DNA of 64,000 nt, taken from an uncultured Pelagibacteraceae bacterium (lineage in GTDB: Bacteria; Pseudomonadota; Alphaproteobacteria; Pelagibacterales; Pelagibacteraceae). The notes under the pieces were generated by a model. It was not told the origin of the DNA. It did not search any database and saw only the letters and a list, made by a program, of their open reading frames with translations. Position numbers and translations under genes: made by a program. Shown here one piece after another: positions 18,152 to 26,507 of the stretch (the stretch's first letter is position 1; each line of letters opens with the position of its first letter). Location of the stretch: NCBI GenBank assembly GCA_902538885.1, contig CACBGU010000002.1, positions 38,612-102,611 on the forward strand, read 5' to 3'.

Positions 18152-19129
18152 ATGCAATTAAAAATAGAAAAAGGAACTTTCACAAATCGTTCACTGGAAG
18201 ATATAGCGAGTGCATTAAAAAAAGGACTTTCTAAAAATTTTAAAAATGTTGAAGTCGAAGTTGTTGATTGTCCTAATCTTCGTGAATGGGATTGTCCATC
18301 TGAAGGAATAAGCGGTAACCAAAAAATCATAGATGTTGGTGGAGAGCCTTACATGCACGATCCTAATTTTATTGGTGCTGAATTTGATTACGAAGAAATT
18401 TCAAAAATGATTGGATCAGAAAAATCTTATGCTTTAGGTGCAGGATCTGGTGCAATGTCGTGTTTGGAAGGTCACTGTGGTGAATTAGTAATTAATGAAA
18501 ATTTAATTACTGATGAGTCTAGATCTATAATTGCAAGAGTAAGTCCTGATAAAAAATGTATCGTTGAAAAATATAGCGCAAGAAAACATGGTGGACTTGG
18601 AAACATTTATTATACTGATGGTAAACAAGGAAAAGTAATTAAAATAAAAATTAAAGTAAGATCAGGAGATCAAGGTTCATTGCCACAAGCAATGAGGTCT
18701 TCATTATCAAATAATTTAAATCTTAAAGCAAATGAACAGATTGCTCTTGCAGGTGTATTTAGAATTCTAGAAGGAAAAGTAAGATCTCATGTTCAACCAG
18801 ATTATAAAGATATTAAACATGAATACTATGATCCAAAACAAATGAAATGTGTAAAAGATTTTCTTCAATTTTATGAACCTGTTGGTCCAAAGTTACAATG
18901 TTATACAGTTCTTTGGACTGGAGATCCTACAGGAGGGGAATTAAATTTAAGAGAGTCTGGCGAACATACTCACTTTCATTCTTATGAACATGATAAAGAC
19001 GCTGGACATTATCATTTTGATGTCACACCTGAAGAAATAGAATATGAAGGTTATTTTAATACTGCTACTGAAGTATATAGAGTAAATAACATTTATAAAG
19101 AACTATTAAGTAAAAATAGTATTGAATAG
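18152..19129 (+). CDS. DUF1907 / C11orf54 (PTD012) family zinc protein
   Basis: I recognise this 325-residue protein as a bacterial relative of human C11orf54 (PTD012), described as an ester hydrolase-like zinc protein. Matching blocks are VEVVDCPNL near 28, GNQKIIDVGGEPYM near 50, YALGAGSGAMSCL near 95, GNIYYTDGKQGKV near 150 and the C-terminal HTHFHSYEHDKDAGHYHFD near 275, which holds the histidines that coordinate zinc in the family. IEYEGYFNTATEVYRV follows, also conserved. Physiological substrate is unknown. It starts a plus-strand set with the winged-helix regulator and PanB-like gene, divergent from the PanE-like operon. Confidence 0.75.
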   Translation: MQLKIEKGTFTNRSLEDIASALKKGLSKNFKNVEVEVVDCPNLREWDCPSEGISGNQKIIDVGGEPYMHDPNFIGAEFDYEEISKMIGSEKSYALGAGSGAMSCLEGHCGELVINENLITDESRSIIARVSPDKKCIVEKYSARKHGGLGNIYYTDGKQGKVIKIKIKVRSGDQGSLPQAMRSSLSNNLNLKANEQIALAGVFRILEGKVRSHVQPDYKDIKHEYYDPKQMKCVKDFLQFYEPVGPKLQCYTVLWTGDPTGGELNLRESGEHTHFHSYEHDKDAGHYHFDVTPEEIEYEGYFNTATEVYRVNNIYKELLSKNSIE

Positions 19130-19157
19130 AAAACTCAATGAGTTTAAATTTATTTAA

Positions 19158-19574
19158 ATGAAAAGACAGTTCAAGTATCCTAAGCACTTCGAAGAACAAA
19201 AAAAAATTCCAAAACTTACTCAAAAAAGAATTCAATTAGCAGAAATATCACTTGGAGATTTTGAAGGAAGGTTAGCTAACGAGTTATTGAATTGGTTTTC
19301 TTTAACCCCACAACATTGGATAATGTTGCATATGGTTATGCTTGCTTATTACAAAAATAAATCAATTACAAAAAATCAATTACTTAAAGTAATCGAGAAA
19401 TCATATTTAACCTCAAATGTTTATATCGATACAGCAATAAAAAAAGGTTATTTTAGAATCATAAGAAATGAGAGAGACAAAAGATCAATATTTATATTAC
19501 CTTCAGTAATCACCATTAAAACTTTTGAGGAATTTATTGATAGGAGAGATGTTCTCTATAAAGGTGTAAGATGA
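19158..19574 (+). CDS. Small winged-helix transcriptional regulator (MarR-like)
   Basis: A 138-residue basic protein. LTPQHWIMLHMVMLAYYKNKSITKNQLLKVIEKSYLTSNVYIDTAIKKGYFRIIRNERDKRS reads as a MarR/winged-helix fold: a recognition helix region followed by a wing containing ERDKRS, where MarR proteins have DxRD/S. It is shorter than most MarR proteins at the dimerisation ends, so the family call is moderate. It is the only recognisable regulator gene in the first 40 kb and could control the surrounding catabolic genes. Its stop overlaps the next start by four bases. Confidence 0.6.
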   Translation: MKRQFKYPKHFEEQKKIPKLTQKRIQLAEISLGDFEGRLANELLNWFSLTPQHWIMLHMVMLAYYKNKSITKNQLLKVIEKSYLTSNVYIDTAIKKGYFRIIRNERDKRSIFILPSVITIKTFEEFIDRRDVLYKGVR

Positions 19575-20386
19575 AGAATATCTATACTTGGGCTGCTAAA
19601 CCAGCAAAACGAACTTTGACTGTCGGGGATTTAAAAGCAGCAAAAGGAAAAAGAAAATTTACACAAGTTACAGCGAATAGCGTTGAAGAAGCCGAAGCAG
19701 CTGAAAAGGCAGGATTTGATATGATTATATCAAATGCAAAAAATGTAATTCCTGTAAGAGAAGGTTCAAAAAATTTATTTTTAACAGCTGCTTTAGTTTT
19801 AAATGAGTTTGTAACTGCAGAGGATATTATGCGTGGAGCTTTTAAAGCATTGGAGAATGGTGCGGATGCAGTTATGACACCAAGAAGTATGGATATAGTT
19901 GAAATGCTGGCTAAAGAAGATGTTCCAGTAATGGGGCATTTAGGTTTAGTTCCAAGAAAATCTACTTGGATTGGTGGCTTAAGAGCTGTGGGTAAAACTG
20001 CTGATGAAGCATACGAGCTTTTTCAAAAGTTTAAAAGATTAGAAGATGCAGGTGCTTTTTCAGCTGAGTGTGAAGTAATACCTGAAAATGTAATGGGTGA
20101 AATATCAAAGCGTACAGATATAGTTACTGTTTCATTAGGTTCAGGTAAAAACGCTGATGTAATGTATTTATTTATGGAAGATATCTGTGGTGATACAGAA
20201 AATCCCCCAAGACATTCAAAAGCATATGGAAATTTATTGAGACTTAGAAATGAAATAAAACTAGAAAGAGTAAAAGCTCTTAAGGCTTTTAAAAAAGATT
20301 CAATGAATGGAAAATTTCCAGGAAAAAAACAATCGTCTAATCTAGAAAAAAAACAATTTGAGGAATTTTTAGACCAACTTGATTAG
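19571..20386 (+). CDS. PanB-like (ketopantoate hydroxymethyltransferase family) protein
   Basis: A 271-residue TIM-barrel protein related to 3-methyl-2-oxobutanoate hydroxymethyltransferase. PVMGHLGLVPRKSTWIGGLRAVGKTADEAYELFQKFKRLEDAGAF near residue 116 aligns well with the PanB block GHLGLTPQ...GYKVQG, and ECEVIPENV supplies the expected catalytic Glu. The N-terminal half is less conserved: the metal-binding VGDS segment of true PanB reads IISNAKN here, so a metal Asp seems lost. A different aldol-type reaction is therefore likely. It overlaps the MarR-like gene and converges on the HpcH aldolase with a four-base overlap. Confidence 0.65.
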   Translation: MKNIYTWAAKPAKRTLTVGDLKAAKGKRKFTQVTANSVEEAEAAEKAGFDMIISNAKNVIPVREGSKNLFLTAALVLNEFVTAEDIMRGAFKALENGADAVMTPRSMDIVEMLAKEDVPVMGHLGLVPRKSTWIGGLRAVGKTADEAYELFQKFKRLEDAGAFSAECEVIPENVMGEISKRTDIVTVSLGSGKNADVMYLFMEDICGDTENPPRHSKAYGNLLRLRNEIKLERVKALKAFKKDSMNGKFPGKKQSSNLEKKQFEEFLDQLD

Positions 20387-21177
20387 TAAGTAGAGTTGTC
20401 GTCTTTTTTTGATAAAGAACCTTTCATTTTATCAACTGTAGCTTTAGCGCCAGCACTTAAAGCTCTTAAATCAGAAGCTATAGTTACAAAATCAAAACCT
20501 TTTTCGATCATCTTAGTAGCATATTCTGTAGTACCATTATGAATTCCTGCAAAAATATTATTTTTTTTAGCATGTTCTAGAATTCTTAAAATTTCAGAAT
20601 AAGCTTTAGTAGATTCTGACCTATCAAAACCAGGTTTTTCACCTATTGCTAAGCTTAAATCTGCTGGACCAATATAAATACCATCAACACCTGGTGTAGA
20701 CATTATCTCATCAAGATTTTCTAAAGACTCCTTTGTTTCTATCATTGCTAATTTTAGTATTTCTTCATTAGCGTGATCTGCATAATCAGCTCCACCATAA
20801 ATTAAACCTCTAATAGGACCAAAGCTTCTGTAACCATCAGGTGGATACATGCAAGCTTGAACAAAATTCTCTGCCTCTTTTTTATTACTTACCATTGGAC
20901 AAACAATTCCGTAACATCCAGCATCTAAAATTTTCATAATTTGTCCTGGTTCGTTCCAATTAACTCTAGCTAAAGGAGTTACATCTGTTGTTGAAATTGT
21001 CTGAAGCATTGGAAGTGCATTACTGTAGTCAACTAAACCATGCTGCATATCAATAGTTAAAGAATCCCAACCTTGATGAGCCATTGCTTCGACAGAGGCT
21101 GTACTCGGAATCGCACACCAGCCGTTAATAACAGGTTTACCTTCCTTCATCATTTGTTTGATTTTATTTTTTCTCAT
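20383..21177 (-). CDS. HpcH/HpaI family class II aldolase
   Basis: A 264-residue metal-dependent aldolase that would split a 2-keto-3-deoxy acid into pyruvate and an aldehyde. TIDMQHGLVDYSNALPML near residue 40 matches the family's D-x-x-H-G active-site strand. PLARVNWNEPGQIMKILDAGCYGIVCPMV near 92 gives the Arg that binds pyruvate and the GxxGIxxP segment, and AMIETKESLENLDEI plus DGIYIGPADLSLA give the metal ligands. The ATG directly follows the aldehyde dehydrogenase stop, so the pair is an operon in which the dehydrogenase can oxidise the aldehyde released. Confidence 0.85.
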   Translation of the reverse strand: MRKNKIKQMMKEGKPVINGWCAIPSTASVEAMAHQGWDSLTIDMQHGLVDYSNALPMLQTISTTDVTPLARVNWNEPGQIMKILDAGCYGIVCPMVSNKKEAENFVQACMYPPDGYRSFGPIRGLIYGGADYADHANEEILKLAMIETKESLENLDEIMSTPGVDGIYIGPADLSLAIGEKPGFDRSESTKAYSEILRILEHAKKNNIFAGIHNGTTEYATKMIEKGFDFVTIASDLRALSAGAKATVDKMKGSLSKKDDNSTY

Positions 21178-21180
21178 TTT

Positions 21181-22623
21181 CTAGATTTTTAATCCCATGT
21201 GAGTGTATTTCACATTTAGATAATCTTTTATCGCCCCTGAACCACCTTCGCGACCATAACCAGTTTGTTTTATTCCTCCAAAAGGTGCCTCAGCAATAGC
21301 AACAACTCCAGTATTGACTGCAACACAACCAGACTCTAATTTTTCAGATCCGATATGAGCTTTATCCATAGAGTTAGTGTATAAATAACTACATAATCCT
21401 AAGTCATTATCATTTGCTCTTTCAATTACTTCATCAAAAGTTTTAAAAGTTAAAATTGGAACTAGTGGACCGAAAGGTTCTTCTTTCATAATTGTAAAAT
21501 TATCTTTAACATCATCAAAGACTGTTGGTTCATAATAGTATCCCTTGTTAAAACCAGAAGGTCTTTGTCCACCCATTAATACTTTTGCTCCTTCTTTTTT
21601 AGTAGTTTCAACTAGTTTTTCTATTTCTTCCAATCTTTTAGCGGTAGTTAAAGGTCCAAGATCCACACCTTCATCCATACCGTTTCCAATTTTTAATTTT
21701 TTTGCCCTTTCAATAAAAGCATTAACAAAATCCTCTTTTCTGTTTTCTTGGATATAAAATCTATTAGGTGAAATACAGACCTGACCGTTATTTCTAAATT
21801 TACCAGTTATTGCTATATCAGCCACTTTGTTCATATCTACATCTTCACATACAATAAAAGGAGAGTGTCCGCTTAGCTCCATAGTAACTCTTTGAACTTT
21901 ATCAGCTGCTTTTTTTAAAATAATTTTACCAACTCTAGTTGATCCAGTAACTGATACTTTTTTAATTATATCAGACTCCATTAATTCATTTGATATTTCA
22001 GCAGGATCACCTGACAAAAGACTCACAACACCATCAGGTACTCCAGCTTCTTTACAAATGTTTACTAATTCCATTACAGCACCAGGAGTAATTACATCTG
22101 GCTTACAAATTACAGAACATCCTGCAGCTAGGGCAGTAGAAATTTTTCTAGATGCTAAAACTATTGGGAAATTCCAAGGAACTAAAGCTGCAACAACTCC
22201 TACAGGTTGATAATAAACATGAACTCTAGTATCTGGAAATCTACTTTGTTGTGTTTGTCCATAAATTCTTTTTGTTTCTTCAGCATTCCACTCAAAAATA
22301 TCAGCTCCACCACCAACTTCACCAACTGCTTCCGCAAGAGGTTTTCCAACTTCAAGAGTTAACCATTTTGCTATAACATCTTTTTTTTCTCTCATCATGT
22401 CTGCAATTTTTCTAAGTACGTAAGCTCTTTGCCAAGGCGCAGTGTTTTTCCAAACTTCCAAACCTTTTTCTGCAGACTTTAATGCTTTTTGTACTTCAAT
22501 AGATGAAGCTTTTGATGCTTTTCCAATTACTTCTTCTGTTGCAGGGTTGATTACGTCGTAAGTTTCTTTTTTTTCAGCTTGTTGCCATTTACCGTCAATG
22601 AATTGTCCAAATTTTTCGTACAT
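21181..22623 (-). CDS. NAD(P)-dependent aldehyde dehydrogenase
   Basis: A full-length 480-residue ALDH. PVGVVAALVPWNFPIVLASRK near 148 is the cofactor-binding block with PWNFP, SVTGSTRVGK near 223 the nucleotide loop, VTMELSGHSP near 245 the catalytic Glu (Ser replaces the common Gly), and FRNNGQVCISPNRFY near 275 the catalytic Cys. EEPFGPLVPI is present near 383. The sequence is closest in style to succinate-semialdehyde or glycolaldehyde/lactaldehyde dehydrogenases. It is transcribed ahead of the HpcH aldolase and divergent from iolD. Confidence 0.85.
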   Translation of the reverse strand: MYEKFGQFIDGKWQQAEKKETYDVINPATEEVIGKASKASSIEVQKALKSAEKGLEVWKNTAPWQRAYVLRKIADMMREKKDVIAKWLTLEVGKPLAEAVGEVGGGADIFEWNAEETKRIYGQTQQSRFPDTRVHVYYQPVGVVAALVPWNFPIVLASRKISTALAAGCSVICKPDVITPGAVMELVNICKEAGVPDGVVSLLSGDPAEISNELMESDIIKKVSVTGSTRVGKIILKKAADKVQRVTMELSGHSPFIVCEDVDMNKVADIAITGKFRNNGQVCISPNRFYIQENRKEDFVNAFIERAKKLKIGNGMDEGVDLGPLTTAKRLEEIEKLVETTKKEGAKVLMGGQRPSGFNKGYYYEPTVFDDVKDNFTIMKEEPFGPLVPILTFKTFDEVIERANDNDLGLCSYLYTNSMDKAHIGSEKLESGCVAVNTGVVAIAEAPFGGIKQTGYGREGGSGAIKDYLNVKYTHMGLKI

Positions 22624-22673
22624 AGAATTTATTTTTAAGTTTACTTAATTAGGTTTTTTAATTTATAAATAGA

Positions 22674-22684
22674 ATTATATATAA
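22674..22684. promoter_or_regulatory. ATTATATATAA element in the ALDH/iolD gap
   Basis: The element sits in the 92-base divergent gap between the aldehyde dehydrogenase and iolD, 31 bases before the iolD ATG, followed by ACATTATACATAT. It belongs to the recurring TTATATATA class in this block and may be a -10 element, an operator or both. Confidence 0.35.
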
Positions 22685-22715
22685 ACATTATACATATTAA
22701 AAGATAAACATATTT

Positions 22716-24560
22716 ATGAAAAAAATTACCCTCACATGTGCTCATGCGATAGTTAAATATTTAATTTCTCAGAAAATATTAATTAACGGTAAAAAAGAAC
22801 CTTTATTTCCGGGTGTCTTCGGAATTTTTGGACATGGAAATGTAGCTTGCTTAGGTCAAGCACTAGAGGAAAATCAAAAAGAACTTCCAACATATAGAGG
22901 GCATCACGAACAAAATATGGCACTTACAGGAATTGGATATGCTAGAGCGAAAAGAAGACAACAAATTTTTGTAGCAACATCTTCTGTTGGACCTGGGGCA
23001 ACAAATATGGTTACAGCTGCTGCAGTTGCTATGAGTAACAGATTACCAATTTTATTTTTACCTGGAGACACTTATGCAAATAGAATGCCAGATCCAGTAT
23101 TGCAACAAGTTGAGCATTTTAATAACCCAGGAATAACAGCTAACGATGCATTTAAACCAGTTACAAGATATTTTGATCGAATAATCAGACCAGAGCAGAT
23201 TATTCAATCATTCCCGGCAGCAGTTCAAACAATGTTAGATCCTGCAGATTGTGGTCCTGCATGTATCGCTTTAAGTCAAGATATACAAGGTCAAACTTTT
23301 GATTATCCTGAAGAATTTTTTAAAGAAAGAGTTCACGCGATTAGAAGACCAAGACCGGATGAATTTCAAATTAAAGAGGCAGCAGAAAAAATTAAGTCAT
23401 CTAAAAATCCAATTATAATTTCAGGTGGTGGAGTTTTTTACTCAGATGCAATGGATGAGTTAAGTCAATTTGCAATTAAACACAACATACCAGTTACTCA
23501 AACTGTAATGGGATATTCTACAATGAAAAGAGATCATTCTCATTTTGCAGGCCAGATTGGCGGTTTAGGAGGAAAAAATACAAATTCATTAGCAAAAGAA
23601 ACAGATTTAGCAATTGCAGTTGGAACCAAACTTGCAGATTTTACAACTGGTTCATGGGCAAATTTTGAAAACGAAAATTTTAAACTAGTTTCAATAAATG
23701 TATCAAGATTTGATGCTAACAAACATTTAGCGCAAGCGGTCATTGGAGATGCTAAAGTTTCATTAACAGAGCTATCCCAAGCATTAGGTAGTTGGAAAGC
23801 TGGAGAAGAATGGAATAAAAAATCTCAAACTGAACTCAAATCCTGGAATGAACATATAGACAAAGAGAGTGCGCCAACAAATCAAGAAGTTCCAAGTTAT
23901 GTTCAGGTAATTGGCGCGATTTATAGAAACTCTGACCCAACAGATATTGCTGTTACTGCAGCAGGAGGTTTAGTTGGTGAAGTTGTTCAAGTTTGGAGAC
24001 CTAGAGAATTAAATACTCATGAAACAGAGTGGGGTTTTAGTTGTATGAGTTATGAAATTTCTGGAGCGCTTGGAATAAAAATGGCTAATCCTGATAAAGA
24101 AGTAATTTCTTTTGTAGGAGATGGTTCTTATCTTCTAAATAATACAGATATTTATTCATCAGTTATTACAAAAAACAAATTGATAATTATAGTTTGTGAT
24201 AATGGTGGGTTTGCAGTTATCAATCGACTCCAATTATTTAAAGGTGGTAAAGAATATAACAACTTATTAAAGAGCTCTAATACTCCTGGACTAGTTGATG
24301 TTGATTTTGCAAAACATGCAGAAAGTATGGGAGCTAAATCTGAACATGTTAATTCAATTTCAGATCTTGAAGCTGCATTTAAGAGAGCAAAAGCATCCGA
24401 TGTAACATACGTTATTTCAATTAAAACTCATGCTTATAAATGGGTTGAGGGATCAGCTTTTTGGGATAGCCCTACACTAGAAATTCCGACAACTAAAGAG
24501 AATGAAGAAGCTTTAAAACTTTATAAAGAAGGAAAAGGCAAACAAAGACAAGGTGTATAA
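22716..24560 (+). CDS. iolD: Trihydroxycyclohexane-1,2-dione hydrolase (IolD)
   Basis: Thiamine-diphosphate enzyme that hydrolyses the ring of the inositol-derived dione to 5-deoxy-glucuronate. The 614-residue protein has the IolD-specific N-terminus with VFGIFGHGNVACLGQAL and YRGHHEQNMALTGIGYARA (the cofactor-activating Glu region), SSVGPGATNMVTAAAVA, a central domain, and the C-terminal ThDP-binding block VGDGSYLLNNTDIYSS with the GDG...NN motif. Length is normal for IolD. It leads the plus-strand unit with a Gfo/Idh/MocA gene (6-base gap) and an SDR (18-base gap). The downstream enzymes IolB, IolC and IolJ are not in the window. Confidence 0.85.
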   Translation: MKKITLTCAHAIVKYLISQKILINGKKEPLFPGVFGIFGHGNVACLGQALEENQKELPTYRGHHEQNMALTGIGYARAKRRQQIFVATSSVGPGATNMVTAAAVAMSNRLPILFLPGDTYANRMPDPVLQQVEHFNNPGITANDAFKPVTRYFDRIIRPEQIIQSFPAAVQTMLDPADCGPACIALSQDIQGQTFDYPEEFFKERVHAIRRPRPDEFQIKEAAEKIKSSKNPIIISGGGVFYSDAMDELSQFAIKHNIPVTQTVMGYSTMKRDHSHFAGQIGGLGGKNTNSLAKETDLAIAVGTKLADFTTGSWANFENENFKLVSINVSRFDANKHLAQAVIGDAKVSLTELSQALGSWKAGEEWNKKSQTELKSWNEHIDKESAPTNQEVPSYVQVIGAIYRNSDPTDIAVTAAGGLVGEVVQVWRPRELNTHETEWGFSCMSYEISGALGIKMANPDKEVISFVGDGSYLLNNTDIYSSVITKNKLIIIVCDNGGFAVINRLQLFKGGKEYNNLLKSSNTPGLVDVDFAKHAESMGAKSEHVNSISDLEAAFKRAKASDVTYVISIKTHAYKWVEGSAFWDSPTLEIPTTKENEEALKLYKEGKGKQRQGV

Positions 24561-24566
24561 ACCTTT

Positions 24567-25724
24567 ATGAACAAAATTTTCAAAGTCGGTCTTATTGGCT
24601 GTGGTCATATTTCAGAAACTTATTTTAGAGCTCAAGAATATTTTAATAATATTAGAATAGTTAAGTGTGCAGATATAAATATGGAAGCAGCTAAAAAGTG
24701 TGCAATTCATTATAATATTGAAGCTTTAACAGTAGAGGAACTTTTAAAAGATAAAGAAATTGAAATAATTCTAAATCTGACGATCCCGGGAGCACATTAC
24801 GAAGTTTCTAAAATGGCTCTAGAAAATGGAAAACATTCATATGCTGAAAAACCAATGGCAGTAAATTTTGAGGATGGAAAAAAATTACTTGAATTAGCTA
24901 AAGAAAAAAATCTTTATATAGGAAATGCTCCAGATACATTTTTAGGAGGAGGAATTCAAAAAACTAGAGAGTTAATTGATAATGGTGTGATTGGTGATAT
25001 TAAATTAGGAAATGCTATATTTGCATTTCCAGGAGTTCAATCCTACCACCCAAATCCAGAAAGTTGGTTTGCAGAAAATGAAGGAGGACCTGTTATTGAT
25101 ATGGGTCCATACTATTTAACTGCATTAGTAAATCTCATTGGACCAGCAAAACAAGTGCAAGGAAGATGTACAAAAGTTTTTGAAGAAAGAGAAATCGGAA
25201 TTGGTCCGAAAAAAGGTCAAAAATTTAAAGTTGAAACACCTACAACTTACTTGGCAACAATACAATTTGAAAATGATTGTATAATTCAAATAACTTTATC
25301 ATTTGATGTTGTTGCTCATCAAAGAAATCATATTGAGCTTTATGGAAACAAAGGATCAATAATTGTTCCTGATCCAAACATGTTTGGTGGATCTGCTTTT
25401 GTCTCAGTTACAGCCGGAGGTAATTGGGGAGAGCACAAAACAGACATGATGCCTTTAGGTAAGATTAATATAAAGAGTCAAAGTTCTAGAGCAAATGAGT
25501 CACCCACTAATGCAAATTATAGAGGAGCTGGTTTATCAGAAATGGCTTATGCAATTGAAAATAATTTAGAACATAGATGTAATGGAGAGTTATCTCTTCA
25601 TGTTTTAGACATAATAGATTCTACCATGAGGGCCTCTCAAACTGGAATTCCTCAAGAAATAAAAACAACCTGCAAAAAACCAAAACCTTTTACTTTAGAA
25701 GAAATTAAAAAAATACTAAACTAA
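24567..25724 (+). CDS. Gfo/Idh/MocA family oxidoreductase (iolD-linked)
   Basis: A 385-residue dehydrogenase with GLIGCGHISETYF at residues 8-20, NLTIPGAHYEVSKMALENGKH near 70 and YAEKPMAV near 93 with the catalytic Lys. The segment APDTFLGGGIQKTRELIDNG and GGPVIDMGPYYLTALVNLIGP is typical of a subgroup acting on sugars or cyclitols, where the usual His of GxxxDxGxH is replaced by Tyr (DMGPYY). It starts six bases after iolD and is probably co-translated, so an inositol isomer or inosose is a reasonable substrate guess. Confidence 0.8.
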   Translation: MNKIFKVGLIGCGHISETYFRAQEYFNNIRIVKCADINMEAAKKCAIHYNIEALTVEELLKDKEIEIILNLTIPGAHYEVSKMALENGKHSYAEKPMAVNFEDGKKLLELAKEKNLYIGNAPDTFLGGGIQKTRELIDNGVIGDIKLGNAIFAFPGVQSYHPNPESWFAENEGGPVIDMGPYYLTALVNLIGPAKQVQGRCTKVFEEREIGIGPKKGQKFKVETPTTYLATIQFENDCIIQITLSFDVVAHQRNHIELYGNKGSIIVPDPNMFGGSAFVSVTAGGNWGEHKTDMMPLGKINIKSQSSRANESPTNANYRGAGLSEMAYAIENNLEHRCNGELSLHVLDIIDSTMRASQTGIPQEIKTTCKKPKPFTLEEIKKILN

Positions 25725-25742
25725 TCTTAAAGATTTATATTT

Positions 25743-26504
25743 ATGAAAGTTGAATATTTTGATTTAAGAGGAAAACGCGCATTTGTTTCCGGTGGAGCTT
25801 CAGGTATAGGAGCATCAATTGTTGAACACCTTTGTGAGCAAGGAGTTGAAGTTTATTTTTTTGATATAAACAAAAATGAAGCAAAAAAAACTATAAACAA
25901 AATTAAGAAGAAAAAATTTAAAACCCCTTCATTTGTAGAATGTAACATTAAAAATATTAAAAAATACAAATCATCAATTTTAAATATTATAAAAAAACAG
26001 GGTCCTATTGATATTTTAGTTAATAACGCTTCTAACGACCAAAGACATAGCTTAGAGAAAATTACAGAAAAATATTGGGATGATAGAATGGCAATTAATT
26101 TAAAGCATTATTTGTTTGCAATTCAGGCAGTTAAAAAAAGCATGATAAAAAACAAGGGAGGATCAATAATTAATTTAGGTTCAGTTAGTTGGGTTAGAGG
26201 TGCAGTGATGTTTCCAGCTTATAGTACTGCAAAGGCGGGAATTCATGGATTGACTAGATCTTTAGCAAAAGATTTAGGAAAATATAATATAAGAATTAAC
26301 TCAATTGCACCTGGTTCAATCGCAACAGCTAGACAATCCCAATTGTGGCTTAATCCAAAATTTAAAAAGGAAATATTAAAAAATCAGGCTTTAAAAAAAC
26401 AACTCTTGCCTGAAGATGTTTCAAAAATGGTTCTTTACTTAGCATCAGATGTTTCATCTGGATGTACTAAACAAAATTTTACAGTAGATGCTGGTCTAAT
26501 TTAA
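25743..26504 (+). CDS. Short-chain dehydrogenase (sugar 1-dehydrogenase type)
   Basis: A 253-residue SDR. FVSGGASGIGASIVEH at 13-28 is the cofactor motif (SGGASGIG), NNASNDQRH near 93 replaces the usual NNAG, INLGSVSW carries the catalytic Ser, and YSTAKAGIHG gives Tyr and Lys. The NNA.ND.RH variant is typical of SDRs oxidising sugars or polyols. It is a close paralogue of the SDR at 36614: both begin MKV.Y.DL..KR.F and end SGCTKQ.F.VD.G. Third gene of the iolD unit. Substrate unproven. Confidence 0.8.
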   Translation: MKVEYFDLRGKRAFVSGGASGIGASIVEHLCEQGVEVYFFDINKNEAKKTINKIKKKKFKTPSFVECNIKNIKKYKSSILNIIKKQGPIDILVNNASNDQRHSLEKITEKYWDDRMAINLKHYLFAIQAVKKSMIKNKGGSIINLGSVSWVRGAVMFPAYSTAKAGIHGLTRSLAKDLGKYNIRINSIAPGSIATARQSQLWLNPKFKKEILKNQALKKQLLPEDVSKMVLYLASDVSSGCTKQNFTVDAGLI

Positions 26505-26507
26505 AAC

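Noticed and set aside
19131-19145. AAACTCAATGAGTTT as a terminator after the DUF1907 gene
   Set aside because: Short stem, three-base loop, no T tract, and the next gene begins only a few bases later in the same operon.
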